Source: Massilia sp. PAMC28688
GTDB taxonomy: Bacteria > Pseudomonadota > Gammaproteobacteria > Burkholderiales > Burkholderiaceae_D
DNA length: 64,000 nucleotides
NCBI RefSeq assembly: GCF_019443445.1
Contig: NZ_CP080378.1
Location: forward strand, 3,224,001 to 3,288,000
Direction: 5' to 3'
Part shown: one piece after another, positions 36,407-45,230 of the stretch
Layout of the letters: the number at the start of each line of letters is the position of its first letter
Position numbering within the stretch: the stretch's first letter is position 1
The notes under the pieces: generated by a model
Databases searched by the model: none
What the model was told of the DNA's origin: nothing
Seen by the model: the letters and a program-made list of their open reading frames with translations, nothing else
Program-made: the position numbers and the translations under genes

Positions 36407-36691
36407 TTAATGGTGGGTTGCGGCGCCGTGGTGAACCGTAGCGGTCTCGCTATCATCCGAAGCAACGGCAGCGATAGCAGCCAGAGCAACACCAACGGAA
36501 ACCATGGCAGCGACCGACAGGCCGGTGCCGGTACCTGCGCCCATTGCTGGCTCAGCTGGGGTTGCTGGCGTAGCAGCGGTTTCAGCCGTTGCTGGGGTTG
36601 CTGGATCAGCTGGGGTTGCTGGTACGGTCTGGGCAAACACCTGGCCCGATACGAACGCCATGGCGGCGAATACGGAGATAATTTTCTTCAT
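36407..36691 (-). CDS. Small exported Ala/Thr/Pro-rich protein
   Basis: A 94-residue protein with a clean signal peptide (MKKIISVFAAMAFVSGQVFA, cut after residue 20), a repeat-like TPA/ATP-rich stretch (residues 22-49), a single hydrophobic helix (LSVAAMVSVGVALAAIAAVA) and a short His-rich tail (VHHGAATHH). It has its own near-consensus promoter, an AAGGA ribosome site and a terminator, so it is probably well expressed. Function is unknown; the composition suggests an envelope or secreted protein. It lies between the polysaccharide and flagellar regions. Confidence 0.7.
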   Translation of the reverse strand: MKKIISVFAAMAFVSGQVFAQTVPATPADPATPATAETAATPATPAEPAMGAGTGTGLSVAAMVSVGVALAAIAAVASDDSETATVHHGAATHH

Positions 36692-36745
36692 ATGAATTCC
36701 TTAGGGGTTAAAAACAGTCATCAAATATAACACCATCCGTATTTT

Positions 36746-36773
36746 ATTATAGCAACGCAATGTTTGCTTACAA
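36746..36773 (-). promoter_or_regulatory. Near-consensus sigma-70 promoter of the small exported protein
   Basis: On the minus strand: TTGTAA (36768-36773), a 16-base spacer and a perfect TATAAT (36746-36751). The start site would be near 36739, giving a leader of about 48 bases. Confidence 0.7.
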
Positions 36774-37000
36774 TAATGTGATGTCGCATATCGTGAGTGG
36801 TTCCGGGATCATAACAATCTTTTCAACTGTCAGGGCAAACTTCGGTATCGAATCGGCTTGTTTGTGTCTCAAAAGTGGTTTTCTGATAACAATGTGTGTC
36901 TGCGCTCCCAGGATTAGCCCCACTTCCTGCCCTTATTCGCACGATCGTTACTGCTGCAGTTAGACAATAATGGTCGCTGTTAATAAGGAGCCGACGCACG

Positions 37001-38191
37001 ATGGCTGACAGCGACGCAGAAAAAACAGAAGCGGCCACTTGGAAGCGTCTTGACGACGCGCGCAAGGAAGGCGACGTGCCGCGCTCCCGCGAGCTGGCCA
37101 CTTTCGTCGTGCTCATGGCTGGCGGTGCCGGCCTGTGGTTCACCGGCTCGGGCCTGGTACGCCAGCTCAATGCCAGCATGGTCTCGGGCCTGTCGCTCAC
37201 CCGTGAACAGGCAACCGATGCCAACGTGCTCATCATGCGCGTGGCCAGCGACATTGCCCAGGTCATGCTCGCCTGCCTGCCTCTGGCCGCCGCCATCATG
37301 TTCGTGGCCATTGCCGCGCCACTCGCCATTGGCGGCTTTCTGTTTACCGCCAAGGCATTCATGCCGAAGTTCTCCAAGCTCAACCCCATCAAGGGACTGG
37401 CCAATCTGGTCTCTCCCAACGCGCTGGTGGAATTGTTGAAAGCCATTGCCAAGACCATTGTGGTGGGCACCATTGCCTACCTGGTGATCATGAGCCAGCA
37501 GGACGATGTGATGTCGCTGGCCCTCCAGCCAATGCATACCGGGATTGGACACACGATGGACATGATTGGTTCGGCCTTTCTGTTCATTGTCGGCGGCCTG
37601 GGCTTGATCGCCGCCATCGATGCCCCGTACCAGCTCTGGCACTACGCCAACAAGCTGAAAATGACGCGCCAGGAAGTGACCCAGGAAGCAAAAGAGGCGG
37701 AAGGCAATCCCCAGGTCAAGGGCAAGATCCGCCAGCTGCAGCGCCAGATGGCCCAGCGCCGCATGATGGCCGATGTGCCGACCGCCGACGTGGTGGTGAC
37801 CAACCCGACCCACTATGCGGTGGCGTTGAAGTACGCAGACGGGCAGGGCGGGGCGCCGCGCGTGGTGGCCAAGGGCTCGGATGCGATGGCCGCCAGGATT
37901 CGCGAACTGGCCGCCGAACACAAGGTGCCGCTGCTGGAAGCGCCACCCCTGGCGCGTGCCCTGCACCAGCACACGGAAATTGGCGACGAGATTCCCGAAG
38001 CGCTGTACTCGGCGGTGGCCGAGGTGCTGGCCTATGTGTTCCAGCTGCGCGCCTACGGCAAGGGTGACGGCAAGTATCCTGACCGCCCCGGCAGGCTGGC
38101 CGTACCGGCCGAGCTGGACCCGCAGGACCCGGCCTATCAAAAACCCGGCAAGAAGACCAGAAAACCTGACAACGAGGGAGCAGCAGAATGA
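37001..38191 (+). CDS. flhB: Flagellar export switch protein FlhB
   Basis: Inner-membrane component of the flagellar type III export gate that switches from rod/hook to filament substrates. The 396-residue protein has four membrane segments and a cytoplasmic domain with the autocleavage site NPTH (N268). It begins MADSDAEKTEAATWKRLDDARKEGDV, the family opening. Preceded by a TAAGGAG ribosome site. The stop overlaps the flhA start. It opens the late flagellar export/regulation operon. Confidence 0.96.
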   Translation: MADSDAEKTEAATWKRLDDARKEGDVPRSRELATFVVLMAGGAGLWFTGSGLVRQLNASMVSGLSLTREQATDANVLIMRVASDIAQVMLACLPLAAAIMFVAIAAPLAIGGFLFTAKAFMPKFSKLNPIKGLANLVSPNALVELLKAIAKTIVVGTIAYLVIMSQQDDVMSLALQPMHTGIGHTMDMIGSAFLFIVGGLGLIAAIDAPYQLWHYANKLKMTRQEVTQEAKEAEGNPQVKGKIRQLQRQMAQRRMMADVPTADVVVTNPTHYAVALKYADGQGGAPRVVAKGSDAMAARIRELAAEHKVPLLEAPPLARALHQHTEIGDEIPEALYSAVAEVLAYVFQLRAYGKGDGKYPDRPGRLAVPAELDPQDPAYQKPGKKTRKPDNEGAAE

Positions 38192-40275
38192 ACAGGATGA
38201 ATATGCCAGCGTGGATGTCGGGAATGAAAGGCGGCGCCGGCGCCGCCGCCGCGCCAATCCTGATCGTCATGCTGCTGGCCATGATGATCCTGCCGCTGCC
38301 GGCCTTCCTGCTGGACGTCTTCTTCAGCTTTAACATCGCCCTGTCGGTGATCGTGCTGCTGACGGCCCTGTACACGGTCAAGCCGCTCGACTTCATGGCT
38401 TTCCCGATCATCCTGCTGGTGTCGACCATGCTGCGCCTGGCGCTCAACGTCGCTTCCACCCGTATCGTGCTGACCGAAGGTCACACCGGCGGCGCTGCCG
38501 CAGGCAAGGTCATCGAAGCCTTCGGCCACTTCCTGATCGGCGGCAACTACGCTGTCGGCCTGATCGTGTTCATCATCCTGACCATCATTAACTTTACCGT
38601 TGTCACCAAGGGTGCCGGCCGTATCGCTGAAGTGGGCGCGCGCTTTGCCCTGGACGCCATGCCCGGCAAGCAGATGGCGATCGACGCCGACCTCAACGCC
38701 GGCCTGATTGGCGAAGATGAGGCCCGCAAGCGCCGCCTGGAAGTTGGCCAGGAAGCGGAATTCTACGGCGCCATGGACGGTGCTTCCAAATATGTGCGCG
38801 GCGATGCCGTGGCCGGCATCATGGTTACCGTTATCAACGTCATTGGCGGCCTTCTGGTCGGTATCCTCCAGCATGACCTGCCATTCGGCCAGGCGCTCGA
38901 GGTCTACACCCTGCTGGCCATCGGTGACGGCCTGGTGGCCCAGATTCCTTCCCTGATCATCTCGGTGGCCGCCGGTATTGTCGTGTCGCGCGTCTCGAGC
39001 GACCAGGACATCAGCGGCCAGCTGGTCGGCCAGCTGTTTGCCAAGCCTGCCGTGCTGTATATTACTGGCGCCATCATTGGCGGTCTCGGCCTGATTCCCG
39101 GCATGCCGAACCTGGTGTTCCTGCTGCTGGCAGGCATCCTGATCGGTGGCGGCTACTTGCTGGCAAAGAAAGCCAAAGAACCCAAGCCGGTGGCGGAGGA
39201 AGCGCCGCCTCCCGCGGCCACGCCCGAAAGCGAAGAAGCAAGCTGGCAGGACATCATGCCGGTGGACACGCTGGGTCTGGAAGTGGGTTACCGCTTGATT
39301 CCCTTGGTCGACAAGACCCAGGGCGGCGAGCTCCTCAAGCGCATCAAGGGCATCCGCAAGAAGTTTGCCCAGGAAGTCGGCTTCCTGGCGCCGCCGGTCC
39401 ACATCCGCGACAACCTGGAATTGAAGCCATCGGCGTACCGCATCACCCTCAAGGGCGTGGAAGTCGGTTCCGGCGAGGCACTGTCGGGCCAGTACCTGGC
39501 GATCAATCCCGGCATGGCGAGCGGCTCGCTGCCGGGCCTGGAGACCACCGATCCCGCCTTTGGCTTGCCGGCCGTGTGGATCGACAGCGGCCTGAAGGAC
39601 GAGGCGCAGAACATGGGCTATACCGTGGTCGATGCCGGCACGGTCGTGGCCACCCACCTGAATCACCTGATCACGACCCACGCCTCGGAGCTGCTGGGCC
39701 GGGCAGAAGTGCAAGCCTTGCTCGACCATATCGCCAAGGAAACGCCGAAACTGGTGGAAGACCTGGTGCCCAAGCTGGTGTCGCTGTCGACGCTGCAGAA
39801 AGTGCTGCAAAACCTGCTCATCGAAGGCGTGCACATCCGCGACATGCGCAGCGTGATCGAATGCCTGGCTGAATTTGCGCCCCAGACCCAGGATCCGAAT
39901 GACCTGACCTCCGTGGTGCGGGTGGCGCTGGGACGGGCCATCGTGCAGCAACTGTTCCCGGGCACCAATGAGCTGTCGGTGATGACGCTCGACAATCGTC
40001 TTGAGCGCCTGTTGATGCAGGCCCTCGGCAATGGCGGTGATGGCGCCGGCATCGAGCCGGGCCTGGCCGACACCATTGCCCAGCAGGCGGCGCACGCGGC
40101 CAACCAGCAGGAGCAGATGGGCTTGACGCCCGTGCTGCTGGTGCCCGGTGCCCTGCGCATCATGCTGTCGCGCTTCTTGCGGCGCGCGCTGCCCAACCTC
40201 AAGGTCCTCTCACATAACGAGATCCCTGAGACCAAGACGATCCGCGTCACCAGCCTGGTGGGCGCCGGCATGTAA
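38188..40275 (+). CDS. flhA: Flagellar export gate protein FlhA
   Basis: Large inner-membrane export-gate subunit that docks chaperone-substrate complexes. The 695-residue protein has the N-terminal membrane region (PAFLLDVFFSFNIALSVIVLLTALYT), the conserved MPGKQMAIDADLNAGLI cytoplasmic loop, and the C-terminal soluble domain (LEVGYRLIPLVD). Length matches E. coli FlhA (692). ATG 38188 overlaps the flhB stop by four bases. Confidence 0.96.
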   Translation: MNRMNMPAWMSGMKGGAGAAAAPILIVMLLAMMILPLPAFLLDVFFSFNIALSVIVLLTALYTVKPLDFMAFPIILLVSTMLRLALNVASTRIVLTEGHTGGAAAGKVIEAFGHFLIGGNYAVGLIVFIILTIINFTVVTKGAGRIAEVGARFALDAMPGKQMAIDADLNAGLIGEDEARKRRLEVGQEAEFYGAMDGASKYVRGDAVAGIMVTVINVIGGLLVGILQHDLPFGQALEVYTLLAIGDGLVAQIPSLIISVAAGIVVSRVSSDQDISGQLVGQLFAKPAVLYITGAIIGGLGLIPGMPNLVFLLLAGILIGGGYLLAKKAKEPKPVAEEAPPPAATPESEEASWQDIMPVDTLGLEVGYRLIPLVDKTQGGELLKRIKGIRKKFAQEVGFLAPPVHIRDNLELKPSAYRITLKGVEVGSGEALSGQYLAINPGMASGSLPGLETTDPAFGLPAVWIDSGLKDEAQNMGYTVVDAGTVVATHLNHLITTHASELLGRAEVQALLDHIAKETPKLVEDLVPKLVSLSTLQKVLQNLLIEGVHIRDMRSVIECLAEFAPQTQDPNDLTSVVRVALGRAIVQQLFPGTNELSVMTLDNRLERLLMQALGNGGDGAGIEPGLADTIAQQAAHAANQQEQMGLTPVLLVPGALRIMLSRFLRRALPNLKVLSHNEIPETKTIRVTSLVGAGM

Positions 40276-40304
40276 GAAAAGCGCAGGCGGCCTTCACCCT
40301 TTTC

Positions 40305-40565
40305 CTATCCCGGCGGCGCCACGAAATCGTTATACAGGTCGCGCCACTCGGGATTGGTATTGCTCACCAGCTTGGCTTTCCAGGCCCGGTTCCATCTCTT
40401 GAGCTGCTTTTCGCGCTCGATGGCGGTGACCATGTCGGCATGCGGTTCGCAATAGACCAGTTTGCGGCGCTGTGACTGCGCCACCCGTTTTTCGACGTCG
40501 TCGGTCACCCCGATGAACAGGTGGGGCGCACTGTCGAGTATATACACGTAGTTGAGCTTATCCAT
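40305..40565 (-). CDS. Small GIY-YIG domain protein, shortened
   Basis: An 86-residue single-domain GIY-YIG protein (UPF0213/YhbQ-like). The motif reads YVYIL...LFIGV, so the second Tyr is Phe. The conserved AIEREKQLKRWNRAWK block, with the metal-binding Glu, and NPEWRDLYNDF are intact. The linker that normally carries the HREG...YGV segment is missing, leaving it about 10 residues shorter than usual relatives. It lies on the opposite strand between flhA and flhF, two genes that are normally adjacent. Nuclease activity is uncertain. Confidence 0.75.
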   Translation of the reverse strand: MDKLNYVYILDSAPHLFIGVTDDVEKRVAQSQRRKLVYCEPHADMVTAIEREKQLKRWNRAWKAKLVSNTNPEWRDLYNDFVAPPG

Positions 40566-40600
40566 GTGCTAATCATGGCCGCTTTTTGGAAAGCGCGGCG

Positions 40601-40626
40601 CCCGATATTGTTTTTTTGCTATCGGG
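40601..40626. repeat. Inverted repeat upstream of flhF
   Basis: CCCGATA (40601-40607) and TATCGGG (40620-40626) are perfect complements around a T-rich 12-base loop. It could be an operator or a hairpin. It lies in the 234-base gap between the GIY-YIG start and flhF. Confidence 0.4.
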
Positions 40627-40799
40627 AAATGACTATGTCAGGGAAGGCTCATCCGCCCCATGTGTAAGCGAATGTGAAATGAAGGCCTTTTCCCCGCCTC
40701 CTCGCCAGATCGTTTCCCCACTGCATCGTCAATAATTGATCCTGTAAACCGGTCAATGCCTCATGTGAGCGCACACCAGCAGGAACCCAGGAGTCGGCG

Positions 40800-42134
40800 A
40801 TGAATGTCAAAAAATTTACTGCACCAACGTCCAGAGAAGCGCTGCGCAAGGTGCGCGATGCGCTCGGGCCCGATGCCGTGATTCTGTCCAACCGCCCGGT
40901 CGACGGCGTGGTGGAAATCCTGGCCCTGGCCAATGATGATGTCGCTTCCATGGCCGCCCCGGCCCATGAGACGGAAATGGCCCAGCCCAAGCCGAGCCTG
41001 TCGCTGCCGCCTGAAAACTACGCCAACCGCCGCGCCCCGGCCGTCCACAGCGCCCCGGCAGCACCGGAGCCTGCCTTCGACATGTCGCTGATGGCCTCGC
41101 AAATGTCGTCCATGATGCAGCAGGCCCTGGTGCAGGCCCAGGCGCAGGCACAAGAAGCGGCCGCCGCCGAAATGAGCGGCATGATGCATGAAATCCGCGC
41201 CATGCGCGGCCTCATGGAAACCCAACTGGCCGAAATCTCCTGGGGCACCACGCAGCAGCGCGAACCGCAAAAGAATGCCGTGCTGCGCGAAATGCTGGCG
41301 GCCGGCTTTTCGGCCAGCCTGTCGCGCTACCTGATTGAAAAGCTCCCGTCCGGCAAGGACGAGGCGCAAAGCATGGCCTGGATCAAGACGGTCCTGTCGC
41401 GCAACCTGCAAACCATCAGCAATGAAGACGCCATCCTGGAAAACGGTGGCGTGTTCGCCCTGGTTGGCCCCACCGGCGTGGGCAAGACCACCAGCACGGC
41501 CAAGCTGGCCGCGCGCTGCGTGATGCGCCATGGCCCGGAAAAGCTGGCCCTGATCACCACCGACGCCTATCGTATTGGCGGCCACGAGCAGCTGCGCATC
41601 TACGGCAAGATCCTGGGCGTGATGGTGCACTCGGTCAAGGATGAATCGGACCTGCGCATCGCCCTGAAGGAATTGCGCAACAAGCACACGGTGCTGATCG
41701 ACACGGTCGGCGTGTCGCAGCGCGACCACAACGTGGCCGAGCAGGTGGCGATGCTGTCCGAGTCCGGTGCCGACGTCAAGCGCCTGCTGTGCCTCAATTC
41801 CACGTCGACCAACGAAACGCTCAATGAAGTGGTGCGCGCCTACCAGGGCAGCGGCCTGGCCGGCTGCATCATGACCAAGCTCGATGAAGCGGCATCGATG
41901 GGCAATGTGCTCGACGTCGTGATCCGCCAGAAGCTCAACCTGCACTACATCTCCAACGGCCAGCGCGTGCCGGAAGACCTGCACCTGCCGGACCGCGCCA
42001 TGCTGATCGACCGCGCCTTCCGCCTGAAAAAGGATGCCGCCAGCCAGTTCGCCGACAGCGACCTGCCACTGGTGATGTCCGGTGCCGCCACCGCCAGCAA
42101 CGACCGTACCCTGCGCGAGGTGTACCTTGGCTAA
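40800..42134 (+). CDS. flhF: Flagellar biosynthesis SRP-like GTPase FlhF
   Basis: SRP-family GTPase that sets the site and number of polar flagella. The 444-residue protein has the family N-terminal domain (MNVKKFTAPTSREALRKVRDALGPDAVILSN), a Met/Gln/Ala-rich linker and the NG GTPase domain, with the P-loop GPTGVGKTT at residues 223-231, then DAYRIGGHEQLRIY, DTVGVSQRD and TKLDEA. All nucleotide-binding motifs look intact. It overlaps flhG by eight bases, so the two are coupled. Confidence 0.94.
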   Translation: MNVKKFTAPTSREALRKVRDALGPDAVILSNRPVDGVVEILALANDDVASMAAPAHETEMAQPKPSLSLPPENYANRRAPAVHSAPAAPEPAFDMSLMASQMSSMMQQALVQAQAQAQEAAAAEMSGMMHEIRAMRGLMETQLAEISWGTTQQREPQKNAVLREMLAAGFSASLSRYLIEKLPSGKDEAQSMAWIKTVLSRNLQTISNEDAILENGGVFALVGPTGVGKTTSTAKLAARCVMRHGPEKLALITTDAYRIGGHEQLRIYGKILGVMVHSVKDESDLRIALKELRNKHTVLIDTVGVSQRDHNVAEQVAMLSESGADVKRLLCLNSTSTNETLNEVVRAYQGSGLAGCIMTKLDEAASMGNVLDVVIRQKLNLHYISNGQRVPEDLHLPDRAMLIDRAFRLKKDAASQFADSDLPLVMSGAATASNDRTLREVYLG

Positions 42135-42948
42135 TTTCGATTTTGACCAGGCCGAAGGCCTGCGCCGGATGCTGGCCGGCCCCAAGCCGCGCATCATCAC
42201 CTTTCTTTCCGCCACGCCTGACGACGACAAGGGCGCCATGCTGGTCAACCTGGGTGCCTCGTTGGCGCGCGCCGGCAACGATGTCGTCATTGTCGACGCC
42301 TGCGAACAGGATTACGGCGTGGCCCAGCGCCTGGGCGTGGACCGCGGTGCCAGCCTGCTCAACGTGGCGCGCCAGGAATGTGGCCTGAACCAGGTTATCA
42401 GCCAGGTGCCGCAGGGCTTTAACGTGGTGTCCATGAAGCGCACCCGCAACGCCCACGCCAGCCTGGACGACACGCGCCGCCTGGCCAAGACTTTCGACGT
42501 GCTGGTCAAGCAGAGCGGCATCGTGATTGTGGACGGCGAATTCGACGCCAGCGACAGCTTCCCGATCCCCATCATGGGCAACTCCGAAATCGTGGTCCAG
42601 GTCTCGACCTCGGCCACGTCGATCACCAATGCCTACGCCCTCATCAAGCGCCTGTCCCAGCAGCTCGGGCGCCGTCCTTTTGGTATTTTAGTCACGGGCG
42701 CTACCGAAGCAGAGGCGAAAGTGGTATACGATAATATGTGTGCTGCGGCAAGTCGTTACCTGGCTGTCCATCTGACGTCGATGGGCTCGGTGCCAGCCGA
42801 CGAATACCTGCATCGCGCCGCGCGCCTTGGGCGGGCGGTGGTCGATGCCTTCCCGCTGGCTGGGGCGTCGGTTGCGTTCCGCCAGCTGGCAGGGCGTTTT
42901 GCCATGCAGCGCGGCCGCGCCGGGGGCAGCACGCATTTCGGCACCTAA
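42127..42948 (+). CDS. flhG: FlhG/FleN-like protein with degenerate Walker A loop
   Basis: MinD/ParA-fold partner of FlhF that limits flagellar number. The start is TTG 42127 inside the end of flhF, giving (M)ANFDFDQAEGLRRMLAGP. In the P-loop position, where family members have a GKGGVGKT-type motif, residues 28-37 read SATPDDDKGA: the signature Lys, the glycines and the Ser/Thr are lost and only the second Lys (K35) remains. The Walker A' Asp (VVIVDACEQDYG) and Walker B-like IVIVDGEF remain. ATP binding or hydrolysis is therefore doubtful. Position between flhF and fliA supports the identification. Confidence 0.85.
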   Translation: MANFDFDQAEGLRRMLAGPKPRIITFLSATPDDDKGAMLVNLGASLARAGNDVVIVDACEQDYGVAQRLGVDRGASLLNVARQECGLNQVISQVPQGFNVVSMKRTRNAHASLDDTRRLAKTFDVLVKQSGIVIVDGEFDASDSFPIPIMGNSEIVVQVSTSATSITNAYALIKRLSQQLGRRPFGILVTGATEAEAKVVYDNMCAAASRYLAVHLTSMGSVPADEYLHRAARLGRAVVDAFPLAGASVAFRQLAGRFAMQRGRAGGSTHFGT

Positions 42949-42962
42949 CACTTACGGTGAAC

Positions 42963-43694
42963 ATGTACACGGTCAAAGGCAAGAAGACAGACAAGAATGA
43001 CCTGCTGACGGAACACATGCCGTTGGTGAAGCGCCTCGCCCACCACATGAAGGCCAAGCTGCCGCCATCGGTGGAGGTGGACGACCTGGTACAGGCCGGC
43101 ATGATCGGCCTGCTCGACGCCATCAGCCGCTATGAGGAAAACCATGGCGCCCAGTTTGAAACCTACGCCGTGCTGCGCATCCGCGGCGCCATGCTCGACG
43201 AACTGCGTTCGTCCGACTGGCTGCCCCGTTCGATGCGCCAGAACATGCGCAAGATCGAGGCGGCCATGAGCGCCCTGCAGCAAAAGCTGGGCCACGCGCC
43301 GAGCGAATCGGAAGTGGCCAAGTCGCTCAAGCTGTCGCTGTCGGATTACCAGGACATGCTGTCCGACGGCGGCGGCCACCAGCTGGTGTACTACGAAGAC
43401 TTTCACGGTGAAGAAGGCAATGACAGCTTCCTCGACCGCTACGCGGTTGACGATGCCGATCCGCTGCGCAGCCTGATGGATGGCGACTTCCGCCAAGCCG
43501 TGGTGGACGCCATCGAGGCGCTGCCGCCGCGGGAAAAAATCCTCATGGGCCTGTACTACGAGGAAGAACTCAATCTCAAGGAAATCGGCGCCGTCATGGG
43601 TGTGTCGGAATCGCGCGTGTCGCAGCTGCACACCCAGGCGGTGGCACGCTTGCGGGCCACCTTACGGGAGCAGGCGTGGACCGGGCCAGCGTAA
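42963..43694 (+). CDS. fliA: RNA polymerase sigma-28 factor FliA
   Basis: Sigma factor for class III flagellar and chemotaxis genes. The 243-residue protein has sigma region 2 (HMPLVKRLAHHM, then DDLVQAGMIGLLDAISRYE and the FETYAVLRIRGAMLDELRSSDW signature of FliA), region 3 and a region 4 helix-turn-helix (EIGAVMGVSESRVSQLHTQAVARLR). Its targets in this window include the promoters at 54580-54606 and 63027-63053. Cotranscribed with flhG (14-base gap) and overlapped by motC. Confidence 0.95.
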   Translation: MYTVKGKKTDKNDLLTEHMPLVKRLAHHMKAKLPPSVEVDDLVQAGMIGLLDAISRYEENHGAQFETYAVLRIRGAMLDELRSSDWLPRSMRQNMRKIEAAMSALQQKLGHAPSESEVAKSLKLSLSDYQDMLSDGGGHQLVYYEDFHGEEGNDSFLDRYAVDDADPLRSLMDGDFRQAVVDAIEALPPREKILMGLYYEEELNLKEIGAVMGVSESRVSQLHTQAVARLRATLREQAWTGPA

Positions 43695-44425
43695 CCGGCA
43701 TCATTTTCGGCATCGGCGCCCTGATGGTGGGGCAGGTGCTTGAAGGCGGGAGCCTCGGTTCCCTGGTGCAGCCGGCCGCGTTTGCGATTGTCTTTGTCGG
43801 CACGGTGGGCGCGGTACTGCTGCAAACCGAGATGCCGACCTTCATGCGCGCCATGCGCATGGCGCGCTGGGTGTTCCAACCGCCCCCTTCGCAGCGCACC
43901 AAGCTCGCCGGTGACATCGCCAAATGGAGCCTGCACGCGCGCCGCGACGGCCTGCTCTCGCTCGAACAATTCATGCTCGCCTCGAAGGACGCCTTTATCC
44001 AGAAGGGCCTGCGCCTGGTCATTGACGGCATTGCGCCGGACAAGGTACGCAGCCTGCTCGAAACTGACCTGTCGGCCTACGAATTTCGCGAGCGCCAGGG
44101 CGCCAGGGTGTGGGAAGCGGGCGCCGGCTATGCGCCCACCATCGGCATCCTGGGCGCGGTGCTCGGCCTGATCCACGTGATGGAAAACCTGGGCGACCCG
44201 TCCAAGCTGGGCAGCGGCATTGCGGTGGCCTTTGTGGCGACCGTGTATGGCGTGGGCCTGGCCAATCTGCTGTTTTTTCCGATGGCGAACAAGCTCAAGA
44301 CCATCATCGCCGACAACGTGGCCCAGTACGAAGTGCTGACCGACGTTTTCCACGACATCGCCGGCGGCGACCATTCGCGCGTGATCGAAGAGCGCGTGGT
44401 CTGCCTGCTGGCCCGCGCCGACTGA
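43676..44425 (+). CDS. motC: Flagellar motor stator protein MotC (MotA family)
   Basis: Proton-channel stator subunit. The 249-residue protein has four membrane segments and the MotA-family cytoplasmic loop between segments 2 and 3; the second pair is seen as AGYAPTIGILGAVLGLIHVMENLG and GSGIAVAFVATVYGVGLANLLFFPMA. It starts at GTG 43676, overlapping the end of fliA by 19 bases. Placement after fliA and before a MotB-like gene matches the motCD pair of Pseudomonas and relatives, so I call it motC rather than motA. Confidence 0.9.
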   Translation: MDRASVTGIIFGIGALMVGQVLEGGSLGSLVQPAAFAIVFVGTVGAVLLQTEMPTFMRAMRMARWVFQPPPSQRTKLAGDIAKWSLHARRDGLLSLEQFMLASKDAFIQKGLRLVIDGIAPDKVRSLLETDLSAYEFRERQGARVWEAGAGYAPTIGILGAVLGLIHVMENLGDPSKLGSGIAVAFVATVYGVGLANLLFFPMANKLKTIIADNVAQYEVLTDVFHDIAGGDHSRVIEERVVCLLARAD

Positions 44426-44438
44426 AGGCGCGCACACC

Positions 44439-45203
44439 ATGGCGCGCAAAAAGTACGAGGAAGAGCACGAGAACCACGAGCGCTGGCTCATTTCCTACGC
44501 CGACTTCATCACGCTGCTGTTTGCCTTCTTTGTCGTGATGTACGCCATTTCCTCGGTCAACGAAGCGAAATACAAGGTGTTTGCGGAGTCGCTTGGCAAG
44601 GCCCTGTCGGGACGCGGCGCGGTCAACGTGGCCCCCACCACGGCGGCGGTGGCGCCGGCTCCCACCGTGTCGCTCTCGACCCTGGTGCAGCGGCGCCGCG
44701 CCGAAGCACTGCGGCGCGAGCGCGAAGTGATGCGCAAGCTGGCCGTCAAGCTGGCCGACACGCTCGCGCCCCTGGTCAAGGAGGGCAAGGTGCGCGTGAC
44801 CCAGAGCAGCCGCGGGGTGTCGGTGGAGATCAATGCCAGTGTCCTGTTCGATCCGGGCGATGCCACCCTGGCGCGCGAGTCGGACCGCGCCCTGCGCGCA
44901 CTGGCCGTGCTGCTGCGCGACGATCCGCACGCCATCCAGGTCGAAGGCCACACCGACACCACGCCCATTTCAAGCGGCATTTTCCAGTCAAACTGGGAAT
45001 TGTCCGCCGTTCGCGCCAGCAGCGTGATACGCTTGTTCAATGAAAGCGGCGTGGATGCGTCGCGCCTGACGGCGGTGGGGCATGCGGCCAACGTGCCGGC
45101 CGCAAGCAACGACACCCAGGAAGGCCGTGCACGCAATCGCCGCGTGACGGTCATGATCCTGTCGGCCCTGCCCGATACCACTACCGAAATATCGGCCCGC
45201 TGA
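44439..45203 (+). CDS. motD: Flagellar motor stator protein MotD (MotB family)
   Basis: Stator partner of MotC that anchors the motor to peptidoglycan. The 254-residue protein has an N-terminal membrane helix with the proton-carrying Asp in WLISYADFITLLFAFFVVMYAIS, a linker, and a C-terminal OmpA-like domain (VEGHTDTTPI, LSAVRASSVIRLF, GRARNRRVTVMIL). It follows motC by 13 bases. The locus has no second stator pair in this window. Confidence 0.93.
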   Translation: MARKKYEEEHENHERWLISYADFITLLFAFFVVMYAISSVNEAKYKVFAESLGKALSGRGAVNVAPTTAAVAPAPTVSLSTLVQRRRAEALRREREVMRKLAVKLADTLAPLVKEGKVRVTQSSRGVSVEINASVLFDPGDATLARESDRALRALAVLLRDDPHAIQVEGHTDTTPISSGIFQSNWELSAVRASSVIRLFNESGVDASRLTAVGHAANVPAASNDTQEGRARNRRVTVMILSALPDTTTEISAR

Positions 45204-45230
45204 TGCCGATATCCGGACAAGGAGACGAGC

